Part shown: piece by piece, positions 1 through 8,043 of the stretch
Layout: each line of letters opens with the position of its first letter
Numbering within the stretch: the first letter of the stretch is position 1
Source of the DNA: Phormidium ambiguum IAM M-71
Lineage (GTDB): Bacteria; Cyanobacteriota; Cyanobacteriia; Cyanobacteriales; Aerosakkonemataceae
DNA length: 64,000 nucleotides
Assembly: GCF_001904725.1 (NCBI RefSeq)
Contig: NZ_MRCE01000020.1
Span: 40,609-104,608 of the forward strand
Direction of reading: 5' to 3'
Position numbers and translations under genes: made by a program
The notes under the pieces: generated by a model
Database searches by the model: none
Told to the model about the DNA's origin: nothing
What the model saw: the letters and a program-made list of their open reading frames with translations, nothing else

Positions 1-80
1 GAATTTTGAGGGGGATTCACTAGATTCCCTGTGAATTTATATTTAACCTTTCGTTTCATAAGCTTTAATTCCTGATTATT

Positions 81-1127
81 TTAGCTAACAAGCCTGGTCA
101 TTTGATCCATTAATTCATCATAAACTTTACAGGGTTCTCCTCTTGTCACTTCATAAATTGTTTTAGCCATTTGTTGAAATTTTTCATCATTACCTCTGCT
201 CTGGTGGCTATCCAGCCCTGAAAAATTAATCAACCAATTCTCAATGTCTTTATCCTTCCATTTCTGGAGGGGTAACTCTAAAAACTTCTCCCGATCCAAA
301 TTTTGCTTTTTGCAATATAGTGAAGATGGCAAACAATCTTTAGGAAGCGATCCCCGTATTGCTAAAACAGCTACAAATCTTACTAAGCGATGTCGTTGGC
401 TGAGTTCAGGTAGCTGACGTACCAACGGACACCAAAATTCATTCAAGAACCAATTCAAAAATTGATTTTCCGGGTTCAAGTAGTAAATATCAACTTGAAT
501 AAAAAGTATATGTCCACTACATAGAGAACCACATATTTTTCTAATCACATCATTAGTATATAGACTAATTTCACTAGTCGATATACTAAGATCTATAGGA
601 TAAGGATCGATACCTAAATTTTCCGCTAAAAAGTTGAGAAAATTAGCTTGATTTACCTTCTGATACGGGGAGAACGCCAATATATAAGGACGATACCAAT
701 GACCCATACTTTTTAGCTGGGATTCAAGTTTTTTGATACACAAATCTCCCTTCATAGAAGAACTGTTTTGCAGAAAAAATAAAGCGGCACCTTCTTGATT
801 TTTGATTTTATTTAAAACATTATTAATAATTAAATTAGCCTTGGAAAAGTCTATTTCAGTAAACTTTTCTTGCCAATTATTGAAAGAGTTTCTATAAATA
901 CGATCGCTACCTGACTCTAATGCACGTAATCTTTTAATTTCTGTCTGCAAATGATTAATTTCTGCTTCTTTTTGTTTAATATCTTCTTCAATTGCAATTT
1001 TCTCAGCATTATTCATCACTGTATCCAGTTGTGCATAGAGGGCAAGAAACTGCTTGTACAAGAATTGTAAACGTTTTTCTTTTGGCCCGATTAAGTTTAA
1101 ACTATTAATTTCAACCTGCATAGCCAT
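81..1127 (-). CDS. Inactive STAND-like NTPase domain protein with N-terminal coiled coil
   Basis: The 348-residue protein starts with a charged coiled coil (about residues 15-70). An NTPase-like core follows, in which the usual P-loop position (about 117-130) reads FLQNSSSMKGDLC and lacks a GxxxxGK[ST] motif. A hydrophobic strand ending in Asp (GHILFIQVDI, about 205-214) is in the Walker B position. This fits the inactive-STAND (iSTAND) modules described next to trypsin-like proteases in bacterial conflict systems, where they act as sensors or scaffolds. It is the last gene of a tight three-gene unit: the protease gene stops 5 bases before this start. The coiled coil resembles the C-terminal tail of that protease, which suggests the two proteins pair. 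The fold call is inference; the operon position and degenerate P-loop are seen directly. Confidence 0.6.
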   Translation of the reverse strand: MAMQVEINSLNLIGPKEKRLQFLYKQFLALYAQLDTVMNNAEKIAIEEDIKQKEAEINHLQTEIKRLRALESGSDRIYRNSFNNWQEKFTEIDFSKANLIINNVLNKIKNQEGAALFFLQNSSSMKGDLCIKKLESQLKSMGHWYRPYILAFSPYQKVNQANFLNFLAENLGIDPYPIDLSISTSEISLYTNDVIRKICGSLCSGHILFIQVDIYYLNPENQFLNWFLNEFWCPLVRQLPELSQRHRLVRFVAVLAIRGSLPKDCLPSSLYCKKQNLDREKFLELPLQKWKDKDIENWLINFSGLDSHQSRGNDEKFQQMAKTIYEVTRGEPCKVYDELMDQMTRLVS

Positions 1128-1132
1128 TTATA

Positions 1133-2065
1133 TTAATTCGATAAATCATTAATGTCTTGCTCTACATTGAGAAGGTTTTTTTCTAAATCTTTAATTTGCT
1201 CTCTAATACTAACTAAATCGGCTTGACTCAATGTATAGTTAAGTTGGTTATATGTAGCTTCATATTTAGCACATAAAACTGAGTAATGATTTTTTAAAGC
1301 TTTTAATTTAACCTGACGAAAAGAGGGCAAATTATCAGAGGAGTTCCTCATAGATAAAGAATACCGATCCATCCACTGTCCCAAATCTGACCATGCCGAA
1401 CGGAGAATGGATGTAGGAATCATAAATGCAGCTGTCACATCTTCCCGTCGCTTTTCTGCTGCTATCGCCATTCCCACTACACCTTGTAGGGATTCATCCC
1501 ATATAGGTGCGCCACTAAAACCTTTTTCTACAGCACGATTTTGCGCCGCTAAAGCATCAATTTGAAGCCAATCATTTGCTCTTTTATCCCGCAGAATTCC
1601 GGTTGCCCATATTCCCAAATCATGTCCTTGAGGAAATCCAAAAATCCTACAATTATGCTCCCAATAATCTTCAGCAACTAGCAAGCGTATCGGTTCTATA
1701 GTTACTGGAGGAGTACTTTCTAATTCCAAACCAGCAATATCCTCCCCTGTTTGAGATGGATTGACTGGTAGCCAGAATACTACTTTAGACTTCACTTTTT
1801 GACCTGGTGCAATCAGGGGAAAATCTAACTCTACAGAACCTACAGGCATATCCTGAGCATTCTGAGGGAGAATAGCTAAAGCTGCTGTTACTACATGAGC
1901 ACAGGTGAGGAGATGACGATTCCCGCAGGGATACGCCTCCGGCACGCTGGCGCGAACGCTACGCGAATCGGACACTAAAAAACCTGCTCCAACTACATTA
2001 CCATTGGCATGGTAGATGCGGACGATCGCTCTCTTAAAGGCTTGAAAGTAATTGTTTGTTGCCAT
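1133..2065 (-). CDS. Trypsin-like serine protease of a conflict-type operon
   Basis: A chymotrypsin-fold protease with a complete triad; numbering here counts from the TTG at 2068, one codon before the chosen ATG. His58 lies in LLTCAHVV, Asp110 in GEDIAGLEL and Ser185 in GFSGAPIW. There is no signal peptide, so it should act in the cytoplasm. After the protease domain (to about residue 240), a tail of about 55 residues is a predicted coiled coil similar in pattern to the start of the downstream iSTAND-like protein. The ATG at 2065 is preferred over the TTG at 2068. Residues about 33-49 are encoded by a GC-rich interspersed repeat inserted in frame, which adds an unusual loop between the first strands of the barrel. 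The gene follows the Trypco1-like gene with a 4-base gap. It is probably a protease effector activated on sensing. Confidence 0.8.
   Translation of the reverse strand: MATNNYFQAFKRAIVRIYHANGNVVGAGFLVSDSRSVRASVPEAYPCGNRHLLTCAHVVTAALAILPQNAQDMPVGSVELDFPLIAPGQKVKSKVVFWLPVNPSQTGEDIAGLELESTPPVTIEPIRLLVAEDYWEHNCRIFGFPQGHDLGIWATGILRDKRANDWLQIDALAAQNRAVEKGFSGAPIWDESLQGVVGMAIAAEKRREDVTAAFMIPTSILRSAWSDLGQWMDRYSLSMRNSSDNLPSFRQVKLKALKNHYSVLCAKYEATYNQLNYTLSQADLVSIREQIKDLEKNLLNVEQDINDLSN
1923..1971. repeat. REP-like GC-rich interspersed repeat inside the protease gene
   Basis: A GC-rich palindromic segment containing ACGCTACGCGAA, in contrast to its AT-rich surroundings. The same core recurs at 2843-2884 (opposite orientation) and 3362-3396. 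It keeps the protease reading frame open. It resembles the short palindromic interspersed repeats common in filamentous cyanobacteria. Confidence 0.65.
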
Positions 2066-2069
2066 CAAC

Positions 2070-2399
2070 TTAATTGGATTTATTATTGCTCCACTTCAAA
2101 GTGATTTCATAGTTGACTTCTCCGCCAATTGAAGTAAAAATTGCCCCTGCATCAGCAGTTAGTTTAATCCCAAATTTTACCTCTACTTCATCAGCTGGAG
2201 TATTGAGATCCTTAAGTTTAGAAATGATAGCGTTGGCTACTGGTTTTACTTTATCGAAAGCTTCTTCTAAAGATTGTTGTGCTTTGAGTACCTTTTGTCC
2301 CGAAGGTAAAGCGGCTCGTTCGACAACATTCGACTCTGGTTCATCTACCTCTACTAATATGACTTCGCCTGCTACTACAAATTCCGCTAGTTGTTTCAT
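2070..2399 (-). CDS. Trypsin-co-occurring (Trypco1 / CU044_2847-like) domain protein
   Basis: A 109-residue protein with an initial beta hairpin (FVVAGEVILVEVDEP), a central helical part with conserved Leu and Lys, and a C-terminal beta unit (EVEVKFGIKLTADAGAIF followed by GGEVNYEITLKW). This pattern matches the CU044_2847 family, also called trypsin-co-occurring domain 1. That family is known for sitting beside trypsin-like proteases and STAND or iSTAND NTPases in predicted conflict systems. It is the first gene of the unit, and the protease start is a few bases after its stop. Its biochemical role is unknown; a ligand-sensing or inhibitor role for the protease is inferred. Confidence 0.7.
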   Translation of the reverse strand: MKQLAEFVVAGEVILVEVDEPESNVVERAALPSGQKVLKAQQSLEEAFDKVKPVANAIISKLKDLNTPADEVEVKFGIKLTADAGAIFTSIGGEVNYEITLKWSNNKSN

Positions 2400-2707
2400 A
2401 ATTTGTTAAACCTCAAGTCCTGATAACCACAAATAGGTTTACAAAATTAACATTCGCTCAAACTACTCTCTTTTACTTCAAACGCCGGATTAAAAATGTA
2501 ATTACCTACCACTTGGTCTGCTAATACTTCAGACCATAAACTTCTAAAAGCTCAGATTCACTCTGAGGTGGTTCTACCGTCAGCCGTTTAATTGGCTCAA
2601 TACAACTTTTCTGGGCATCCAGCTTTCACGAGGCTTATGCTTTCAATATATCTCAGCAGTAAAATAACAGCAACAGACAACTAAGCGTTAATGACGTTTT
2701 TCCTGCC

Positions 2708-2848
2708 TTAAATTAACAGACAAACACCCAGGCTAGATAATTCTTGTTTCCAAAATACAGTAAATTCAACAAAATCTGTGAACATCAGAACATCAGCTTT
2801 TCCCACTGCCAGATGAACGGAGTCTGTGAAATCAAGCGTTGGTGTAGC
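2708..2848 (-). pseudogene. C-terminal remnant of a PIN-domain (VapC-like) toxin
   Basis: The minus strand encodes a peptide with LDFTDSVHLAVGKADVL followed by MFTDFVEF and a final LGVCLL strand. This resembles the C-terminal third of PIN nucleases, where a helix with an acidic residue (DxxDxxHLA) precedes the T-F/T-x-D strand. The N-terminal part is missing. Immediately upstream the frame runs into a REP-like repeat (2843-2884), and no antitoxin gene is nearby. The call rests on a short stretch, so it is tentative. Confidence 0.35.
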
Positions 2849-2884
2849 CTGTGCGTTCGCGTAGCGTCTCGAAGAGAAGCACGT
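2843..2884. repeat. REP-like GC-rich interspersed repeat
   Basis: Contains CGTTCGCGTAGCGT, the reverse complement of the core at 1923-1971 and 3362-3396. It sits at the break point of the PIN-like remnant. Confidence 0.6.
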
Positions 2885-3208
2885 ATCTCGCTCAACAATC
2901 AAAACTTAAGGTTTAACACCAAAAATTACATGATTTATTAGTAAAATATAATTATTCGATCGCAGTGGATTCAATCGAATACTATTAACTTGTATTCGCT
3001 ATTAGTAAGGATGGCAGCGTTACCGAAAAAGTCATCGCTTTTCTAGAAACAATAGCGATATTCACTATCTCATTACCAATAGCAACTCATTACCAATAGC
3101 AAGATAGCAAATTCTGTTATCAGATGTATACCAAGTTATCAAGGAGAATTTGAAGTTTTGAGTCCAACCAAATTAAAATTGCTCGTATACGTCTAAAATT
3201 TATAAATC

Positions 3209-3574
3209 ATGGCAGATAACATTCAACAAAAATTAGATGAATCTCTGGTTGTGTTAACTGATTGGTTAACACAATGGAATAAAATCTATGCAATCCAAGA
3301 AGATTTGAACAGATCAATTCAAAAACTTGATAATTGGATAGTGCAGTGGAAACAAATTTATGCGATACGCCTGACGGCACGCTACGCGAACGTCTGCAAA
3401 AAATCTTACACGCTAACTGAAGCAACTGCTCTCGCTGCTGTCTTTGGTTGTTCGGTTGTTAAAGTTGGTACAAAATACAATTTACTTAAAAATAATAAAG
3501 TTTTGTTTACTGGAAGTTTAGTTGCAATAGTTGATTATTGTTTTAATAATTTAATTGATTTACCTAGCCAATAA
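3209..3574 (+). CDS. Hypothetical protein with a short duplicated DW-QW-IYAI motif
   Basis: A 121-residue protein of unknown function. Its N-terminal part repeats a unit of about 31 residues: LTDWLTQWNKIYAI, then LDNWIVQWKQIYAI. The second unit is followed by a segment (about residues 54-63) encoded by an in-frame REP-like repeat. The C-terminal part (KSYTLTEATALAAVFGCSVVKV onward) looks like a small helix-strand domain that could bind nucleic acid or a partner. No Shine-Dalgarno is obvious before the ATG. It stands alone, convergent with the coiled-coil gene downstream. Confidence 0.55.
   Translation: MADNIQQKLDESLVVLTDWLTQWNKIYAIQEDLNRSIQKLDNWIVQWKQIYAIRLTARYANVCKKSYTLTEATALAAVFGCSVVKVGTKYNLLKNNKVLFTGSLVAIVDYCFNNLIDLPSQ
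3362..3396. repeat. REP-like GC-rich interspersed repeat inside a coding region
   Basis: Contains ACGCTACGCGAACG. It is inserted in frame in the 121-residue hypothetical gene right after the second IYAI motif, adding about ten residues (RLTARYANV). Confidence 0.65.
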
Positions 3575-3602
3575 AGACTAGGTAATCTTGGCAAGTAGAT
3601 AA

Positions 3603-3848
3603 TTAACCTTCTGTTTCAGTTTGAGCTTCAGAGACAACATTAGACAACGCTTCAGCAATTTGTTCCAATTGTTGCATCATGGCATCGGCGGCGGCATCTT
3701 CTTCAGATTCAGCTTGTTGGAATTGCGCGTATTCTTCAGATAGTCCAGCTAATTTTGTTTTTAAATCAACAATGCTTTGTTTCTGAGTTTTGATTAGCTC
3801 TACCGCAGAACCGATGGCTTCTTTGACCTGCTCGACAATTCGTTCCAT
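3603..3848 (-). CDS. Small acidic coiled-coil protein
   Basis: 81 residues, nearly all predicted helix: heptad-like Ile/Val/Leu spacing, Gln- and Glu-rich, no Cys, no membrane segment and a short disordered end (EAQTETEG). The likely role is oligomerisation or a structural tail-like part, but no family is recognised. It is transcribed convergently with the 121-residue gene. Confidence 0.5.
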   Translation of the reverse strand: MERIVEQVKEAIGSAVELIKTQKQSIVDLKTKLAGLSEEYAQFQQAESEEDAAADAMMQQLEQIAEALSNVVSEAQTETEG

Positions 3849-4118
3849 TTTTTATCTGCACTGAAATTTGACTTTTAGTATTCTAAAAAAGTTGATTAGT
3901 TTTGGCAAAAATTACCCGACTAACTTCATAAAAATTAGTTTAATTACCCCGATAATTGAGATATTCTATTTCCTGAGATTAAAATTTAGTAAAATCGTGA
4001 GGCAAGTAAAATGTTGATGTTAAATACAAGCAAAATAATAGCGAACAAAAATCAATTTCATCTGGACTATATTGGAAAGCAACTGATATAATTAAATCGG
4101 CAAATTCTAGAAAAAATT

Positions 4119-4622
4119 ATGACAACACTAACGGGAGCGACCGCAGCAAAATTGCTAAAAGCAGTGATATCAGATTATAACTATTGGGGTGAAAGCGAAT
4201 CAGATTCACCATTAGCAATCAAACGGACAAAAAGCGTGTTTGATGAGAAGAAAATTCTGTCTTTAGATGCCTCAGCTAGAAGAAAAGCGATGCAGACAGA
4301 AGGCTATAAAGCTCCAGAACGGACAATTATTGAAAAAACCTTAGATGAAGTTTTTCAGCCGTTGGTACAAAGCAGTTTATCAGAACTAACAAACACAGCA
4401 CCGTCTGTTATGAATGGGGTTAGTCCGATCGAAAATCTACTCTCACCAGCCGAAGCAGTTGAATATTATGTCCAACTTTATTCTGCATTTAAGAAATTGG
4501 ATGAACCAAAAGTTTGCTATGTTGAAGATAGTTCAGGCGATCCATATACCAGACTATTTATTGTGGGTTCCTCTGCCGATGGCGAGACAGTTTATGCTCA
4601 AGGTTTGTTAACTCAAGCTTAA
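4119..4622 (+). CDS. Nuclease A inhibitor (NuiA)-like protein
   Basis: 167 residues. The N-terminal LLKAVISDYNYWGESESDSPLAI resembles the start of NuiA of Anabaena, where a helix is followed by a SESE-P segment. The C-terminal YTRLFIVGSSADGETVYAQGLLTQA resembles its final strand pair (vYviG-t--G--aGi-T--vET). NuiA-like proteins inhibit the sugar-non-specific nuclease NucA. Here a longer middle (about residues 50-110) separates the conserved ends. No NucA homologue is visible in the window, so the target would be elsewhere. Confidence is moderate because only the ends match. Confidence 0.5.
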   Translation: MTTLTGATAAKLLKAVISDYNYWGESESDSPLAIKRTKSVFDEKKILSLDASARRKAMQTEGYKAPERTIIEKTLDEVFQPLVQSSLSELTNTAPSVMNGVSPIENLLSPAEAVEYYVQLYSAFKKLDEPKVCYVEDSSGDPYTRLFIVGSSADGETVYAQGLLTQA

Positions 4623-4697
4623 AATTACTGGGTCAGTGTTCTCCAAATGACGAAGATAATTAGCGGAGCGTTGGTGGTAGCCTGCCGTAGGCATATC

Positions 4698-4720
4698 GAG
4701 CAAGGTTGCTCCGGTTTTTT
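4698..4720 (+). terminator. Candidate rho-independent terminator after the NuiA-like gene
   Basis: GAGCAA and TTGCTC arms separated by two bases, followed by CGGTTTTTTC. It sits 76 bases after the stop codon. A nearby GC-rich segment (4672-4692) looks like a degraded REP-like repeat and may extend the stem. Confidence 0.4.
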
Positions 4721-4798
4721 CTAGAAAGTTTCCAGCAAATAAATACCTCACCTAATACAAGACCAGATGAGGTAATCGGATTAGTGTAAATTGAGAAA

Positions 4799-4909
4799 CT
4801 AAGCAGCAGTGGCGAATAAATAATTGAGTTCCGGTAAATCTTTGGCTAATTTCCAACCAGTGCGATCGCTCTCACTCACATTAGGATTATTCGTCAAATA
4901 GTCTGAAAT
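4799..4909 (-). pseudogene. Start-less minus-strand coding fragment
   Basis: An open 36-codon stretch ending in TAG (peptide begins ISDYLTNNPNV and ends LNYLFATAA). It has a stop codon just upstream and no start codon. It looks like the C-terminal end of a decayed gene. It may belong to the same broken locus as the two minus-strand frames upstream. Confidence 0.3.
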
Positions 4910-4927
4910 CTATTCACATCTATAATG

Positions 4928-5266
4928 TTAACTTTGGTAGCAAGTTACTGATAACGTGCCACCAGTGGATTCATTAATTATCTCCAAAACGTAGTGATTG
5001 AGTTCTTCACGTTCGGGGTTGAAGGTAAGATTGATTTCGCCTCCAGTCCCAACCGATCCTGCCGGAAGTTCTTCAGTCAGAGAACCCTGTTCACCCTGCG
5101 TATAGCGAAGTAAGCGGAGTTTCACTTTGCCGACTAGCTCCGATGAATTTTTATTAACAAGGTTCTGGAGAGTACGGTAGCGAACAATACTTTCTAGAGA
5201 ATGAAGTACAGCTATCTCAAATTGAAGTAAACGCAAGGGACTTATCAAGTTATCGAAGTTACCCAT
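4928..5266 (-). CDS. Possible fragment of a caspase-like (C14) protein
   Basis: 112 residues. The segment LHSLESIVRYRTLQNLVNKNSSELVGKVKLRLLRY, then GEINLTFNPEREELNHYVLEIINESTGG, resembles the region after the protease domain in some cyanobacterial caspase-family proteins, where an 'ARYR..L.L.NP.S.L.GKV' stretch is followed by a beta-sandwich. No catalytic His/Cys domain is present. The frame overlaps the oxidoreductase remnant by 8 bases. It is more likely a joined fragment than an intact gene. Confidence 0.35.
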   Translation of the reverse strand: MGNFDNLISPLRLLQFEIAVLHSLESIVRYRTLQNLVNKNSSELVGKVKLRLLRYTQGEQGSLTEELPAGSVGTGGEINLTFNPEREELNHYVLEIINESTGGTLSVTCYQS

Positions 5267-5560
5267 GAATAAATGAATCTGTAATTACATCATCAATAAT
5301 TCGGGAAAATGGCCCGGTTAATTTAATTACATTGGCAGCGTTTTGTAGAAGAGATGGTGCAAATTTACCTACTGTTAATACTGCTCCTAAATCGTAGCGG
5401 AGAGCAGCGGGAGGAAGAGCGATTGCAGCTTTTCCCAAAGATACCATAACTGCTATAGAATGGCTTTTTACTAGCTTAACATCGATACCATAACGTGCTA
5501 GCACGACTAAAACCGCCTATTGAGCTACCAATTACGACTACTTCTGTATTGCTGATAAAT
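5259..5560 (-). pseudogene. Remnant of a CrtISO-like FAD-dependent oxidoreductase
   Basis: The minus strand around 5510-5560 encodes NTEVVVIGSSIGG, a Rossmann FAD-binding start. A one-base frameshift follows, then LARYGIDVKLVKSHSIA, the continuation expected in carotene isomerase (CrtISO)/retinol reductase-like enzymes. Internal sequence is missing, then LTGPFSRIIDDVITDSFI appears, again typical of that family. A frameshift plus deletions in a protein normally near 500 residues shows this is dead. Confidence 0.6.
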
Positions 5561-5948
5561 AATAGTTGATTACTAGACCGTTTTTCTGAATGATAAATCT
5601 TGTAAATTTTAATTGTTAGGTGTTAACTCTTGAGTAATCGATTTTTGTTAAAGCGAAAATTATTTACTGTGCTTGATTTGATTTAATATCACAAAGATGA
5701 ATCTCCCATTACCAACGTGCAGCTAGACAAAATTACTATAGCACAAATTGAAGATTCGATCGCTCAATTAGAAAGCTGCAACCCCAATCTAATCCTTTAG
5801 TAAAGGCTATTTTCTTACTAGGAAGATATTTAGGATTTTCTCAAGTTAGCCCAATTATATAGGGGGTGGCGTTCCCGGATTTGGTAGCCAGTGATAGATT
5901 AGGGAATTTGTTAAAATTATGTAGAGAAGAGAAAGGAAGCCAAACAAA
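5561..5948. other. Intergenic region with decayed coding traces
   Basis: Between the oxidoreductase remnant and the DUF29 gene. The plus strand near 5717-5860 contains broken frames (VQLDKITIAQIEDSIAQLES, then PLVKAIFLLGRYLGFSQ after a frame change) suggesting another dead gene. Otherwise it is AT-rich. Confidence 0.35.
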
Positions 5949-6434
5949 ATGACAAATATTCAATCAATAACAACTGCAATAACATCCCTTTACGAACAGG
6001 ATTTTTATCTATGGTTACAAACAAATATCAATTTATTAAAACAGGGAAAGTTTACCGAAATAGATCTAGAAAATTTACTAGAGGAACTGGAAAGTATGGG
6101 GAGAAGCGATAAAAATGCTTTAAAAAGTAATTTAAGGGTACTTTTAATGCACTTACTCAAGTATAAATATCAGCCGGAAAAGCAAACAAATAGTCGGCTT
6201 TACACCATTATAGAACATCGTATACGCCTTGAAGATGCTTTCAAAACCAGTCCGAGTTTATATCGCTTTTTTGAGGGAATTTTTAGTGAATCTTATCAAA
6301 ATGCTAGGAAACTAGCCGCAGGTGAAACAGGTTTATCTATTGAGATATTTCCCCCTGAGTCTCCCTTTACAGTAGAAGAAGTTCTTCATGCTGATTTTTT
6401 ACCTTCACAGAGCAACGCTCCCGAAAATATTTGA
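5949..6434 (+). CDS. DUF29 family protein
   Basis: 161 residues. The N-terminal YEQDFYLWLQTNINLLKQGKFTEIDLENLLEELESMGRSDKNALKSNLRVLLMHLLKYKYQPEKQ is the classic DUF29 signature, a helical domain frequent and multi-copy in cyanobacteria. Its function is unknown. AGGA lies about 10-15 bases before the ATG. A second, divergent DUF29 member is at 62467-62979. Confidence 0.9.
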   Translation: MTNIQSITTAITSLYEQDFYLWLQTNINLLKQGKFTEIDLENLLEELESMGRSDKNALKSNLRVLLMHLLKYKYQPEKQTNSRLYTIIEHRIRLEDAFKTSPSLYRFFEGIFSESYQNARKLAAGETGLSIEIFPPESPFTVEEVLHADFLPSQSNAPENI

Positions 6435-6559
6435 TAATTGAATGAAATATCTTTAACTTTCAGGAGCATAAATTATGCAAATTACCCTCGAATTTCCCGA
6501 AATTCACCCTGGTTAAAATTAACCGAGTATCTACCAGGAAATTTGTCTGAAAATAACTG

Positions 6560-7747
6560 TTATTTATTGACAATAAGCTTTTTAACAAGAGCAGCAGTTT
6601 CTTCTGGTTTCCCCTCTGAGGGAAACACTAAAATGCTCTTAATTTTAGGGTTATTCATCAGTTCTTTTAAGCGATACAACTGCTCGTCTGAGATAGCTAC
6701 TCCTTCATATTTCTCAGCATAAACTAGCTCTTGGTTAAAATTAGCATCGTTATAAGTTTGAATGAAAACTCGATCGGCATCCCAATTTGACCAATCAGCC
6801 GCAAAATAACGTTTACCCCAATAAGGATTATGATGACACAAATCGAAACTAACATTCGGGTTAGCTTTTTTCATGTCATCTCTCATTTGCCTGACGAAAT
6901 TTGTTAAATGGGTGGTGCGATCGACTTTTCCCGGTAAATCAGCATGATAACCTAAGTAATCATCCCATTGAACTGCATCAATTGTGGGATACTTTTGGAC
7001 AAATTCTACTAAGATTTTCTTGAAAAGATTAGCAACTTCTGGTATCTCGACATCTAGTACATAGTGTTCGATACCTGGATAGGTTTTATCAACCCCAGGT
7101 ACAATCCATCTTTTAGCAATTGCTTCATCAAATATGGGGCTATTTTTGTCAATTTTAATCCCCTTTTCAAAATAAGCATGGACTTGCATTCCCTGTTTAT
7201 GCGCTTCATCAATCAACCATTCTAACCACTGCTCTTTAAATTGGTTGGGACAACTTTTATATTCAAATGTCTGTTGCATTACATCGCTTTTATACATCGT
7301 GCAACCGTTTCCCCATACTCCATGAATAATTGTATTTATTCCTTGAGAGCGATAATAACGGACTCGTTCGCGAATCGTTTTTTCATCAGCATTATTAGTT
7401 GCTTGATACCGACTTAAATAAATTCCTCTAATTTCCTTTTTCTCCCAAGCTGTTTGAGTTGATGGTGATTGCTTAGGAGTTACTGGTAATGGTGTAGTTT
7501 GCGGTTTATTTGTTGGTGTTGGAGTCGGAATAACTTGCTCTACGGGAGAATTAACAACAGGTGTTTGCTTTGTCGGTGCAGGAGTTAAATTTTCAGAGGT
7601 TGGCTGTTGATTATTAGGTAGAAATTTGCCGAAATCTACCCGATCTAGATTGGTAAAGCCCCAATAACCAAATCCAAATAAAACTATGATTAATGAAAAT
7701 GGAATACTCGCACATCCACATCCATTGTTTTCTTTTTTCGCTGGCAT
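6560..7747 (-). CDS. Membrane-anchored glycoside-hydrolase-like (GHL10/YddW-type) protein
   Basis: 395 residues. A membrane segment (about 13-33) is followed by a Pro/Thr-rich linker (45-105), then a TIM-barrel-type domain. The domain opens with EIRGIYLSRYQA and contains VRYYRSQGINTIIHGVW, AHKQGMQVHAYFEKG and the acidic strand IDAVQWDDYLGYH. This layout matches the putative glycosyl hydrolase-like 10 group (YddW-related), which is thought to act on cell-wall glycans. The catalytic acids are probably among D/E of VQWDDY and HAYFE. It is convergent with the DUF29 gene and stands alone. A housekeeping or wall-remodelling role beside conjugation is possible but unproven. Confidence 0.75.
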   Translation of the reverse strand: MPAKKENNGCGCASIPFSLIIVLFGFGYWGFTNLDRVDFGKFLPNNQQPTSENLTPAPTKQTPVVNSPVEQVIPTPTPTNKPQTTPLPVTPKQSPSTQTAWEKKEIRGIYLSRYQATNNADEKTIRERVRYYRSQGINTIIHGVWGNGCTMYKSDVMQQTFEYKSCPNQFKEQWLEWLIDEAHKQGMQVHAYFEKGIKIDKNSPIFDEAIAKRWIVPGVDKTYPGIEHYVLDVEIPEVANLFKKILVEFVQKYPTIDAVQWDDYLGYHADLPGKVDRTTHLTNFVRQMRDDMKKANPNVSFDLCHHNPYWGKRYFAADWSNWDADRVFIQTYNDANFNQELVYAEKYEGVAISDEQLYRLKELMNNPKIKSILVFPSEGKPEETAALVKKLIVNK

Positions 7748-8043
7748 GGCAACAAATGATGCTACATTAAAATACTTCAGTTTGCGATCGCCCTATTCCG
7801 AATCATTGTAGTAACGGTTACAGGAGAATCAATACTAGTAAGAAGTCTGGACGAGATGAATAATTCTATTTCCGGCTTCTGATGTTCCTTTCTCTGGAAA
7901 TTGGTTCTATGAAGACGGAAAATCGTTCAGCAGCAACTTATATAAGAACAAGTTTTAATCAAGTAATCAACTCCTGAATAAAATCGGCACTTTTACTTTT
8001 GGCTCTGACGAGCTTTTAACCGTGATGAATTGGGGAAAATCCC

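Larger units (their letters stand above)
2400..3208. other. Intergenic region with gene remnants
   Basis: About 800 bases between the conflict operon and the next plus-strand gene. It should hold the operon's promoter (minus strand, near 2400-2500). It also holds a PIN-like remnant (2708-2848) interrupted by a REP-like repeat. From about 2950 to 3200 I see only AT-rich sequence with a short repeated phrase (cattaccaatagcaa, twice near 3074-3101). Confidence 0.5.

Noticed and set aside
2113..2409. Plus-strand 98-codon frame opposite the Trypco1-like gene
   Set aside because: It is antisense to a recognisable family member, and its Ser/Thr-rich composition looks like a shadow.
6438..6722. Plus-strand 94-codon frame after the DUF29 gene
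   Set aside because: Most of it is antisense to the hydrolase-like gene and the peptide has no protein-like periodicity.
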